DNA from: Puniceicoccaceae bacterium
Lineage (GTDB): Bacteria > Verrucomicrobiota > Verrucomicrobiia > Opitutales > Coraliomargaritaceae
Assembly (NCBI GenBank): GCA_018402305.1
Contig: JAGYJE010000002.1
Location: 62,001 to 126,000, forward strand
DNA length: 64,000 bases
Direction of reading: 5' to 3'
Within the stretch, counting starts at the first letter, position 1. Each line of letters begins with the position of its first letter. The notes below the pieces were generated by a model. That model saw only the letters and a program-made list of their open reading frames with translations, did not search any database and had not been told where the DNA came from. Both the position numbers and the translations under genes were made by a program. Shown one piece after another: positions 41,954 through 50,713 of the stretch.

Positions 41954-44629
41954 TTACTGTGCGACCACCCGTTTGCCCAATTCCACCTTAATGGATTCCG
42001 CCACCTGTTCGGCGAGCTTGGCGGAGCCCTCCTTGTTGAAATGCACATCTCCGGGCGACGAGTACTGACCGGCAAAACTTTTCGACAACGCATACAGATC
42101 ATTAATGGCAATACTGTGCTTTTTCATGATTTTTTCCGCGACGGCATTGTACTTGAGATCGTCACCGACCACCCGGCCAGCCTCTCCTTCCGGCACGGAG
42201 GTGGTGGATGCCCAAATCAACCTTGCGCCGGATTGCTTCAACTGCACGACCAGCGTTTCCAGATTCTGCTCATACTGATCGAGCGGCACGGCAACAGTGC
42301 CCTTTATTTTGTCGCGGTTCCCCTGCACCTTGGATTCCGGATGGCGATAACAGAGGTCGTGCAAGCCCCAGTTGAAGTGGATCACGTCCCAGCTCGTATC
42401 ACCCAACCAGCGCTTCAAATTCTGCAGGCCGGAATTGGTGTCGCCGCAGTTGGTACTCACGCGTTGAACATTCGCCACGTCCTTCAATAAGTCTATAACG
42501 GGTGGCGTGTAGCCGATCGAGATCGAGTCGCCGATAATCATCACATTCGGCAGTCCGGCTTTTATGGCGGTGTTTTCTTTCAGCCCATCCAAATCCTGCT
42601 TGGGCGTGTAGAATGCAGTTGGCTTAGCTGCCGGAACGGATCGTTCTTCTCCGTTAATGAAGACCTCGGAAACCTCTCCCGAATAGGTGAACGGCAACTC
42701 ATAAGAGCCGACTGGAGAGAACGCATCCTGTCCAATCGAAAAGCCCATGCCAGGTTGAGCCGTCAGCAAGCTTCCCGCATTCCCGGAGGCCACCTCGACC
42801 CCGTCGACCCGCAAAGACATCGCCCCGCCTTCAGCCAGTATGGCTTCGATCCGGAACGGTATTTCAGGCACCCGCACAACAGACTTAATGGTAGTCAACC
42901 TGCTCTTAATCCGCACGCTGAAGCAGGCATTCCCGTTCTCAACGTAAACCACATAACCGTTTTCTTTTCCGCCCTGTGCAACCAGAACACCATCTGAGGC
43001 CTGGCCGGGAACAACCGAGCAGTGAATTTCGATCGGTTTATTCTCGATCACGGGGGATTGCTTCGCACCTAACACGACACCCCCTGAAGCTTTCCGGACC
43101 TCTGGCTTCACCCCATCCATTTTCTTGTTTCGCCAGTCGTTCTCTTCGCTGTAGTCCGGATTAGGGGTCGGCATCACGGCTCCCGAATTTTCACGCCAGT
43201 CATGCAGCTTTTTGGTTAGCTTGGCAGTCAGCTCGGGCATAGACGGAGCGAGGTCGTTCTGCTCGCCGATGTCAGCCTTGAGGTTATAGAGCTCCACCGC
43301 GCCGGTTTCGTAGACCTCGATCAGTTTGTAGTCGCCCATACGCACCGCTCCGGCCGGGCCCATGGAATTGATGTGATGGTAATGCGGGTAATGAAAATAG
43401 AGCGCCTCGCGTTCGAGCGACTCCTCGTCTCCGCTGAGCAGCCCCGCGAGGCTGCGGCCATCGAGGTGTTGATCGGGGCGCAGGGGCAGGCCCGCCAGCT
43501 CGAGAATGGTCGGGTAAATATCTGTGGTGATCACCGGTTCCTCAATCGTCCGGCTGGCCTTCACCTTGCCGGGGAGACGGACCAACAACGGCACGCGAAT
43601 GCCTCCCTCATACACCCAGGCCTTGCCCGCCCGCAGGGGCAGCAGGCTGGTCGGTGCATTCCCGCTTGCCCCGGTGGAAAGTCCCCCGTTGTCCGAGGTG
43701 AAAATAACGATCGTCTCGTTTTCCAAGTCCAACCGGGCCAGAGCATCGAGGATGCGACCGATATTTTCATCCATGCTCTCCACCATAGCCGCATAGCGCG
43801 GATCGTCCTGGCGGGCCCGGCTCTGACTGTCCCAAACCGGCACCGGCTCCGGCCGGTCGGTATCCAGCCCCAGTCGTTCGGCCTTTTGCCGATACGCTTC
43901 CAGCTTATCCTTTCTCGGAATGATCGGGGTGTGGACCGTGTAATACCACATATTCAGGAAGAAGGGTTGATCCTGATTCGCCTCGATAAAATCGATCGCC
44001 TTGTCGGTCAGGGCATCGGTCAGGTAATCGCCGGGTTCGCCGTCTTCCATATCCGGCACGTTGGTCCCGGGGTGTTGTTCGCTCTCGTAAGGATAGTCAT
44101 ACGAGCCAGGCTGTCCCATCCGGTGCCCGGCGATGTTCAGATCGAAGCCATACTCCCGGGGGAAGTAGTCTTCGCTGGTGTCGTTGTGAGCCTGGAGATG
44201 CCATTTTCCAACATGGGCGGTTTGATACCCGGCCTCTTTGAGCGCCTCCGCCAGGGTCACATCCTCCAAGGGCATGTTGCCGGATACGGCGGGCGGATTG
44301 AGCGGGTAGTCAGGCCCCTTGGGACCGGAGGATCCGCTGTGGTTGGTCAATCCGAAGCGGCTTGGATACTTCCCGGTGAGCACGCTCGCCCTCGTGGGCG
44401 AGCAGACCGGACTGGCCGCATAGGCCGCAGGAAAAAAAGCCCCCTCGGCGGCCAGCTGATTGAGCCGGGGGGTCTCGTAAAAGGTGCTGCCGGTCCGTTC
44501 GATATCGTTCCAACCGAGATCATCGATCAGAAAAAGCACCACATTCGGCTTGGCCGATGCCGCGGCAGATGGCGAGACCGCAGCGGTCGCGAGAAAGCAG
44601 GCACAAAGAAAAAGGAGAAGATTTCGCAT
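41954..44629 (-). CDS. Sulfatase fused to a C-terminal SGNH/GDSL hydrolase
   Basis: 891 aa from the ATG at 44629 (MRNLLLFLCACFLATAAV, signal peptide). Residues about 25-510: sulfatase with PNVVLFLIDDLGWND, CSPTR (76-80), GKWHLQ and TSDNGG. About 535-665: beta-sandwich resembling a LamG/concanavalin module. About 675-890: SGNH hydrolase with MIIGDSISIGYTP (Ser block I), NWGLHDLCY (block III Asn-type) and GDVHFNKEG (block V Asp-His). SGNH enzymes in such clusters are often carbohydrate acetylesterases. The protein would remove sulfate and acyl groups from one glycan, echoing the esterase-sulfatase at 2939. A later ATG than 44695 was chosen to fit the signal peptide. Confidence 0.9.
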   Translation of the reverse strand: MRNLLLFLCACFLATAAVSPSAAASAKPNVVLFLIDDLGWNDIERTGSTFYETPRLNQLAAEGAFFPAAYAASPVCSPTRASVLTGKYPSRFGLTNHSGSSGPKGPDYPLNPPAVSGNMPLEDVTLAEALKEAGYQTAHVGKWHLQAHNDTSEDYFPREYGFDLNIAGHRMGQPGSYDYPYESEQHPGTNVPDMEDGEPGDYLTDALTDKAIDFIEANQDQPFFLNMWYYTVHTPIIPRKDKLEAYRQKAERLGLDTDRPEPVPVWDSQSRARQDDPRYAAMVESMDENIGRILDALARLDLENETIVIFTSDNGGLSTGASGNAPTSLLPLRAGKAWVYEGGIRVPLLVRLPGKVKASRTIEEPVITTDIYPTILELAGLPLRPDQHLDGRSLAGLLSGDEESLEREALYFHYPHYHHINSMGPAGAVRMGDYKLIEVYETGAVELYNLKADIGEQNDLAPSMPELTAKLTKKLHDWRENSGAVMPTPNPDYSEENDWRNKKMDGVKPEVRKASGGVVLGAKQSPVIENKPIEIHCSVVPGQASDGVLVAQGGKENGYVVYVENGNACFSVRIKSRLTTIKSVVRVPEIPFRIEAILAEGGAMSLRVDGVEVASGNAGSLLTAQPGMGFSIGQDAFSPVGSYELPFTYSGEVSEVFINGEERSVPAAKPTAFYTPKQDLDGLKENTAIKAGLPNVMIIGDSISIGYTPPVIDLLKDVANVQRVSTNCGDTNSGLQNLKRWLGDTSWDVIHFNWGLHDLCYRHPESKVQGNRDKIKGTVAVPLDQYEQNLETLVVQLKQSGARLIWASTTSVPEGEAGRVVGDDLKYNAVAEKIMKKHSIAINDLYALSKSFAGQYSSPGDVHFNKEGSAKLAEQVAESIKVELGKRVVAQ

Positions 44630-44821
44630 GGGATATGGTTTGAAGGACGGTGGACGGCCACAACAGCTCTCCCACCATAAGGTAACAAAACTCAAATCCT
44701 ACACGATTTTGCGCAGTTTGCCCATCCCGAGTTTAAGGGATGCGCCGTCTGGATCGTCACCCATTCCGACATGAGCCGATCATGGCACGACATCCTCGAA
44801 AATCAGCCTGCGCGGACGCGC

Positions 44822-46768
44822 CTACCAAAAGACGACGTAGAGCGCAATGGCCGCAAGCACCACGCCGACGCCGACCAGCTTCGCTCCCGAAGAGGACTCC
44901 AGCGCGATCTGATCATTGACCGGCATGACGACCGGTTGCGCCATCGGCCTGAGAAGCGTCAGCGCCAGGCCGGTCACCAGAACAATGCCCAGGGTGATGG
45001 CCATTCGGTTGAGGAAGGCGATATCCGAAGCGAAGATCAGGAGCGCACCGTAAACCAAAACGCTGGTGACGATCCCCACCACCCCGAAGCAGCGGGGGGT
45101 TTTCGGCGAGAAGAAGCCGAAAATGAAGACCGCCAGAATGCCGGGTGAGATGAATCCCTGGAACTCCTGGATGTAAGCGAAGATACTTCGAAAAGCGTTA
45201 AGCTGCGGTGCGAATGAGGCCGCCAAGAGGACGAATACCACCACCAGGCCGCGGCCTACTTTGACCAATGTCGCCTGCGGCGCATCTTTTTTGAATTTTG
45301 CAAAGAGGTCCATCGTGGCGAGGGTGGACGCCGAGTTCAGCATCGAGGCCAGCGAACTGATGACCGCACCACAAAGGGCGGCCAGCACGAACCACGAGAT
45401 CCAGGGCATCGGCTTGATCAGGTTGCGCACCAGCACGGGAAAGGCTGCGTCGTAGTCGTATCCCTTCAGGGTGCCCGCCACCGTCGATTCCGGACTCCGG
45501 GCCACGGCTTCGTCCACCATGGCGTTGATCTGCTTGGAAATTTCCAGGGCGCTCATCCCGGCCGAAAGTTGAACCGGAGTCAGCATTCCGGTGGCCGCAC
45601 TGTTGCGCTGCCAAATACCGATCGCCTGCTCCCGGTCCAGAGAGACGAAATCCTCTTCCACTTTGAAGAGCGCGTCCGACGCTGCTTCCGCCAAAACGGT
45701 GTCGTTGATGTTGGCTGCGTTTGACCGCAGGTCGTCCGAAAACAGGTTGAATGCCAGAATGCCCGGAATCACGACAACGAAGGGAATGCACAACTTCAGG
45801 AAGGCGGCAAAGACGATGCCCCGCTGCCCCTCCGCCAGCGATTTCGCGCCCAGGGTCCGCTGGACGATGAACTGGTTGAGCCCCCAATAGAAGAAATTCG
45901 GAATCCAGATACCGATTAGGAGTGCGGTCCAGGGCATGTCCGGATCGTCCGCCGGACGAACCATGTGCAATTTGCCGCCGGCACCGTTGGCGCCGACCAC
46001 CGCTTCCGCCTCGCCGTCGACCCCGTCGTTCAGCAGCATGAAGCGTTCGATCGGCCCCGCTTGCGCGATATCCTCGACCGTCGCGTTCGAATTGGCGACC
46101 TTGGTCAGAATCAAATCTTCCGCCGGCCTTTCTCCGAGATAATTGAAGGCCAGAACCATGACAATCGCGCCGCCGAGGACCAGCGATCCACCCCAAACCA
46201 GATCGGTCCAGGCGCAGGCCTTCAAACCCCCGATAAAGACGTAGACCGCCGCCAGGACGGCAATCGCCCAGCACATCGCGGTCAAATTCCCGATCACCGG
46301 AACGTCGGCATAGTATTCGGAGACGAATTTGGCCCCCGAGAAAATCACCGTCGAAGTGTTCACAAAAACCAGCGTCAGAATGGCCGGGATCGACATGGCC
46401 AAACGGGCGACCGAGTCGAAGCGGTATTCCAGAAACTCGGGAATCGTATAAATGCCCGCCTTGAGGAATTTCGGCAGGAACCAGAAGCCCACGATAATCA
46501 AGGTGACAGCGGCCAGCCACTCCCACGAGGCGATGGCCAGCCCCTGCCGGTCCGCCGCGCCACCGGACATGCCGACGAATTGCTCCGTCGAGATATTGGC
46601 GGCGATGAGCGAAAACCCGATCAGCCACCAGGATAGACCGCGCCCGGCGAGGAAGTAGTCGGAGGCGCCTTTTTCGCCATGGACGTCCTCGTCCCGGCTT
46701 TTCCATATACCGAGAGCGATGACGCCGACGACGGCGAGAATAAACAGAGTGATTTCGAGGACGTGCAT
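44822..46768 (-). CDS. Sodium:solute symporter, SSS family, SGLT-like
   Basis: 648 aa with about 14 hydrophobic helices. Core motifs: SDYFLAGRGLSWWLIGFSL, ISTEQFVGMSG, YTIPEFLEYRFD and YWGLNQFIVQRTLGAKS, all typical of SGLT-like sugar symporters. A long non-membrane insert (around 210-280) interrupts the common plan, as in some large SSS members. It would import a mono- or oligosaccharide with sodium. It is leftward, 128 bp after the sulfatase-SGNH start, with its own motif 62 bp upstream. Confidence 0.93.
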   Translation of the reverse strand: MHVLEITLFILAVVGVIALGIWKSRDEDVHGEKGASDYFLAGRGLSWWLIGFSLIAANISTEQFVGMSGGAADRQGLAIASWEWLAAVTLIIVGFWFLPKFLKAGIYTIPEFLEYRFDSVARLAMSIPAILTLVFVNTSTVIFSGAKFVSEYYADVPVIGNLTAMCWAIAVLAAVYVFIGGLKACAWTDLVWGGSLVLGGAIVMVLAFNYLGERPAEDLILTKVANSNATVEDIAQAGPIERFMLLNDGVDGEAEAVVGANGAGGKLHMVRPADDPDMPWTALLIGIWIPNFFYWGLNQFIVQRTLGAKSLAEGQRGIVFAAFLKLCIPFVVVIPGILAFNLFSDDLRSNAANINDTVLAEAASDALFKVEEDFVSLDREQAIGIWQRNSAATGMLTPVQLSAGMSALEISKQINAMVDEAVARSPESTVAGTLKGYDYDAAFPVLVRNLIKPMPWISWFVLAALCGAVISSLASMLNSASTLATMDLFAKFKKDAPQATLVKVGRGLVVVFVLLAASFAPQLNAFRSIFAYIQEFQGFISPGILAVFIFGFFSPKTPRCFGVVGIVTSVLVYGALLIFASDIAFLNRMAITLGIVLVTGLALTLLRPMAQPVVMPVNDQIALESSSGAKLVGVGVVLAAIALYVVFW

Positions 46769-46829
46769 AAAGACGAAGGGAGTACTTGATTTTTCTGAAT
46801 AAGGTGCAGTTCAGCGAGAGAAGCCAGCA

Positions 46830-46843
46830 GGATACTACTAACA
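46830..46843. promoter_or_regulatory. Regulon motif copy, GGATACTACTAACA
   Basis: Matches 11 of 14 positions of TGATAGTATTAACA. Located 62 bp before the ATG at 46768. Confidence 0.5.
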
Positions 46844-46887
46844 TTACAAACAAATTTTTACAAATGTGACCAGCTAAGCCATTTCGG

Positions 46888-47016
46888 CTACGCATCATCG
46901 AGCCGCAAATACGGATACGCCTTCCCCCTGGCACAAATACCAGCCTTGACCGGGTTCATCTCCAAATAGTTCCTCCATTTACGGTATTCCTCCGCATCCC
47001 GAATCAAACGATCATT
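46888..47016 (-). pseudogene. RAYT (REP-associated tyrosine transposase) C-terminal fragment
   Basis: Leftward frame EEYRKWRNYLEMNPVKAGIC and ARGKAYPYLRLDDA with a stop at 46888. The NPVKAG stretch is the conserved end of Y1/RAYT transposases. The frame ends on the other side at a TAA within the neighbouring toxin's stop, so only about 42 codons remain. A REP-like hairpin (GCTAAGCCATTTCGGCTACG, 46873-46892) overlaps its end, the expected partner of such proteins. Confidence 0.75.
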
Positions 47017-47271
47017 TTACTTTATGAGTTGGTCGTATTCGGCATGAGTTCCAATCCAAATCCAGACGATGCCCTCTTCTCTTTCTTTTCCCAAAGCCCG
47101 GTAGCTGATTCCGACCCTTGCCGACCAAAATATCCCCACTTTTTTCAGCCTCAAGGAGGGGTGCCTTGAATCTTCTTTCATCAGCGAAAAGTTCTTATCC
47201 GCCAGGTCCTGAATGTTCTCAGGCAGTAATCTGTAGTGAAACCAAAAGTCGGGAGAGTTAAAGTGCTTCAT
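47017..47271 (-). CDS. RelE/ParE-superfamily toxin
   Basis: 84 aa from ATG 47271 (MKHFNSPDFWFHYRLLPENI), which overlaps the antitoxin stop as ATGA. The ending GKEREEGIVWIWIGTHAEYD and the internal KVGIFWSARVGISYRAL are consistent with ParE/RelE-like fold, probably an mRNA interferase or gyrase poison. A start at 47283 is also open but overlaps the antitoxin more deeply. Antitoxin precedes toxin, the common type II order. Confidence 0.8.
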   Translation of the reverse strand: MKHFNSPDFWFHYRLLPENIQDLADKNFSLMKEDSRHPSLRLKKVGIFWSARVGISYRALGKEREEGIVWIWIGTHAEYDQLIK

Positions 47272-47465
47272 AGCTCTGTGCACTGCCCTGACTCAAAGGC
47301 GAGATCTGCTTTCTTCCCCAACTTATCGAGTTTCCCGGCAGCAACATCCTGCTCGAACTGGGCATCCCAGCGTTTCGCGGCGTAGGCATCAATCCACTTC
47401 GTAAATGCCTCGAAATCAGAAGAATCCAAGTTTTCGACTTCTTTTTCTAATTCAGTTAAGCTCAT
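47268..47465 (-). CDS. Small antitoxin partner
   Basis: 65 aa: MSLTELEKEVENLDSSDFEA, rich in acidic residues, with AKRWDAQFEQDVAAGKLDKL, a pattern seen in small antitoxins that accompany RelE/ParE toxins. No DNA-binding helix is clear. Its stop overlaps the toxin start by 4 bp. Confidence 0.75.
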   Translation of the reverse strand: MSLTELEKEVENLDSSDFEAFTKWIDAYAAKRWDAQFEQDVAAGKLDKLGKKADLAFESGQCTEL

Positions 47466-48254
47466 GGGTGTGAATGTAAGAATATTTTAAGGCGATGAGC
47501 AAATCTATTTTGGGATCTACGCTACGAGACGTTTGCGTGCCAGCCTCAAGTAGCCGGATTGACTTCCGCCCTGGCCTGAGCTTGTCGAAGCGCCCGGCAG
47601 GGGCCTGTCGAAAACGCCCTGGCCTGAGCCTGTCGAAGGCCTCCCATTCCGACGCGAACCGATGGGTTCTAGCGCTAAGGGGCGATTACGATTACGAAGC
47701 TCCTAATCCTAATCGTAATCCGCTCTCAGCCTGCCCGCCGTAGCCTCCGGCGAAGGCTGGGTCGCCGTTCTCGTTAACCGATTCCCGTTTTTCCGACCAT
47801 TTCGGTTCCACGATATCGGCGACGAGATTGGTGGACGATTACGGGTAACTCCACTCGTAAACCGTTCTCGTCGCCGTTCTCGTTAACCGATTCCCGTTTT
47901 TCCGACCATTCCGGTTCGACGATAGCGGCGACGAGATTGGTGGACGATTTGCCGCCCTGGCCTGAGCTTGTCGAAGCGCCTGGCAGAGGCCTGTCGAAAA
48001 CGCCCTGGCCTGAGCCTGTCGAAGGCCTCCCATTCCGACGCGAACCCATCACCACGCCTGGCGAACGGCAAAGCCATTTCGCCTACGCTCCGACTCGGGG
48101 ACCAAGGTGAGCCACATGCATGGGTGAACTGACTGCGCCTTTGGTGATCACGACCAAGATTTGGATTTCTCAGGCGAAATCCTGTAAACACACGATTGGA
48201 AATTTAAAGCTTTCTGTTAATATGCACATCTGACAATAGTCATCGAAAGCCGTA
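47466..48254. repeat. Repeat-dense intergenic region
   Basis: Contains several GGCCTGAGCTTGTCGAAG pieces (about 47571, 47959), two GCGATTACGATTACG/CCTAATCGTAATC segments (47680-47720), two reverse copies of the 105-bp array unit (47760-47945, with GGCGACGAGATTGGTGGACG) and a GGCGAACGGCAAAGCCATTT REP-like hairpin at 48061. The motif copy at 48215 is at the end. No intact gene. Confidence 0.8.
48215..48228. promoter_or_regulatory. Regulon motif copy, TGTTAATATGCACA
   Basis: Matches 10 of 14 positions of TGTTAATACTATCA, with the left half (TGTTAATA) perfect. Located 67 bp before the ATG at 48295. Confidence 0.5.
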
Positions 48255-48294
48255 TGTGCCTTTCTTTTCAGAATCCACCTCCAACCCCGTAACT

Positions 48295-50625
48295 ATGAAA
48301 ACCATCCAGTACGCTTCCATCGGACTACTCAGTTTGTGCCTGCAGTCCCTCACTTTAACCGCCGGCGTCGACGATCTGCGCTTCTCCAGGGACCATTTGA
48401 ACGTCACGGCCAAAGCTGATGGCATCGCGGATTTCGCGGGCGCGTCGTCGGCTGTCTTTACGGTCGATGGCAAGACGCATCGCATCGGCACGCAAGAGCG
48501 TAATCTACTGGGCGATGTCCGCACCAGCACAGTGGTCACTCCGTTCGGCGATGCCGAGCTCATGGAGGCGACCTACGGTCGTGAAGGGCACCCGTATCAA
48601 TACACCCTGAAGATCAAGCGCTTGAAGGACCTCGATGCCTTTACCGTGCAGGGAATCTTCCATAACCGCAGCGATGTGGACGTGCAGTTGAAGGTCTTTG
48701 ATCTCTTTGACATGCGTGAGGGCATGGGGGGGGCACTGACCGTGGACGACTCGAGCCAGTGGTTGATCACGCCATTGATGGAAGACACCCCGGCGACCAC
48801 GTATGATAAAGCGGAAAAACGCTTGAACGAAGCGGCACTGTTCAAGGGGCCGGACGGGGACGGCTTTCTGGTCGGCCCAGTTGGCCCGGCCGAGGCTTTC
48901 ACCAATGTGCAATTTGTGAATCAGGAGCTGATTGCCTCGGTCCATATGGAAGTGCTCGTCAGCCCCGGAGAGAGCCGCCGCTCCGAGGAAATGATCTTCT
49001 GCTTCGAGCCGACGACTATGGCGACCGATATCTGGACCCGCTGGGTGGCGGCCACCCACGGAGCGCGTCTCCATCGCGGTCCGGTCTACGGCTGGTGCAG
49101 CTGGTATGATACGACTACGAATATCACCGCCGAGCACGTGCTCAATGTGACCGAGGTAATCGACGCGAATCCGAATACCTTCGGCAAGGGCATCATCCAG
49201 ATCGACGACGGTTACCAGAAAATGGATGGTGACTGGACCGCTAACGACAAATTCCCCATGGGTATGGCAGCGGTCGCCGAGCAAATTCGCGAGACCGGAA
49301 ACATCCCGGGTGTTTGGTTTGCCCCGCTCATGATCCGCCCGGACCACCCATGGGCCATCGAGAATCCGGATGCCATCCAGAAGGGTGCTGGCGGGCTCGA
49401 GCGTTTTATGAACCCGAACCCGTTCCACCCGGCGGGGGCGCACTGGATCCGGTCCGACCATCCGAAGTCGAAAGAGTTTCTTTACAACATCATTGCTGAT
49501 GCCCGTGAGCGCGGCTTCGGTTACATCAAAATCGATTTCAACGGGATCGGGGATTATTATGATCCGAAAAAGACCCGGCTGCAGGTCTTCCGGGAGCTCT
49601 ACACGATCTATCGCGAGGCGGCCGGTGAGGATATCTACATCCTTTCCTGCCTCGGTCAGCCAACCCGCGGCGTGGTCGGCTTTATCGATTCCGCCCGGGT
49701 TGGTCCGGACTCGCACCCAGCCCATTTTTCCAAATGCCTGAAGTCGGTGCTTCGCTTCCAGATCTTTGATAATGTCTGGTGGCAGAACGACCCGGATGTG
49801 GCCTACGTCAGCCCCACCGGCACGGTGGTCGACGGCGAGAAGCGCTCGCTGGGTGGCACCCCGCAGGGCGAGGGCATGTGGCGCAGCTGGCACAATACGG
49901 TCGGTTTGGTGGGTGGCACCTCGATGATCAGTGATCCCATTGATGCACCTGGCGTGGAGGAGACATGGCGCAACTATGAGATCCTGCGTCCGTCGCACAA
50001 TGAGACCACACGTCTGCTCACGCTCGGCCGCTCGCCTTACAATGAGGTTTTCGGTTTTGACGCGAGCCGTCCCTATGGTGACTTTGCCGTCTACAATCTC
50101 TACAACCCGCGTCACGCTGAGGATGATCACCGCAACCAGAAGGCCGGCGATCCCGAATACAAGAAAGCGGTCTCTATTGATTTGGTCGAGGCGGGTTTGC
50201 CTGCCGGTGTGAACTGTGCGGTCTTCGATTTCTGGGAAAACAAGGTCGTTGGGTTTACCACTGATAACTACACCACCGAAGAACTGCCGGGCCTTTCCTC
50301 CCGTCTACTGCGTTTCACGCCGATGAATGCAGCGCAAACGGATCTTCCGGTTCTCGTCGGTTCCAACCTGCACATCGCAATGGGAGCCACAGAGATTGCC
50401 AATATCCGTGTGACGCCGACAAAGCTGATGATCGACTTGATCGATGCCGGTGCCCGGGAAGGTAGTTTGACCTTCTACAGCAAAAAAGCCCTCGAAGCGG
50501 TCGATGCAGAAGGCTGCGAGATCGTATCGGTGGAAGACCTCGGCAACCATCTCTGGCGCGTCAACCTTTCAGAACGCCAGTGGGGGCAGGCACAGTCCGT
50601 CGCGCTTTCGATTGACTCCCTGTAA
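48295..50625 (+). CDS. Secreted glycoside hydrolase family 36-like
   Basis: 776 aa from ATG 48295; the upstream start at 48256 adds 13 residues without a signal peptide. Signal MKTIQYASIGLLSLCLQSLT. Barrel motifs: YGWCSWYDTTTNIT (265-278), IIQIDDGYQKMDGDW, nucleophile region GYIKIDFNG with Asp414, and acid/base region GFIDSARVGPDSHP near Asp472. GH36 includes alpha-galactosidases and alpha-N-acetylgalactosaminidases. It precedes an esterase on the same strand. A relic of a paralogous domain is found at 41711. Confidence 0.9.
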   Translation: MKTIQYASIGLLSLCLQSLTLTAGVDDLRFSRDHLNVTAKADGIADFAGASSAVFTVDGKTHRIGTQERNLLGDVRTSTVVTPFGDAELMEATYGREGHPYQYTLKIKRLKDLDAFTVQGIFHNRSDVDVQLKVFDLFDMREGMGGALTVDDSSQWLITPLMEDTPATTYDKAEKRLNEAALFKGPDGDGFLVGPVGPAEAFTNVQFVNQELIASVHMEVLVSPGESRRSEEMIFCFEPTTMATDIWTRWVAATHGARLHRGPVYGWCSWYDTTTNITAEHVLNVTEVIDANPNTFGKGIIQIDDGYQKMDGDWTANDKFPMGMAAVAEQIRETGNIPGVWFAPLMIRPDHPWAIENPDAIQKGAGGLERFMNPNPFHPAGAHWIRSDHPKSKEFLYNIIADARERGFGYIKIDFNGIGDYYDPKKTRLQVFRELYTIYREAAGEDIYILSCLGQPTRGVVGFIDSARVGPDSHPAHFSKCLKSVLRFQIFDNVWWQNDPDVAYVSPTGTVVDGEKRSLGGTPQGEGMWRSWHNTVGLVGGTSMISDPIDAPGVEETWRNYEILRPSHNETTRLLTLGRSPYNEVFGFDASRPYGDFAVYNLYNPRHAEDDHRNQKAGDPEYKKAVSIDLVEAGLPAGVNCAVFDFWENKVVGFTTDNYTTEELPGLSSRLLRFTPMNAAQTDLPVLVGSNLHIAMGATEIANIRVTPTKLMIDLIDAGAREGSLTFYSKKALEAVDAEGCEIVSVEDLGNHLWRVNLSERQWGQAQSVALSIDSL

Positions 50626-50713
50626 GCAGGTTTGATTGATTCGCCGATTCAAGCCCATGTCTGCACCCCCGCAGCATGGGCTTTTCAACTGCTTCATCTT
50701 AATGAAATGTCTT

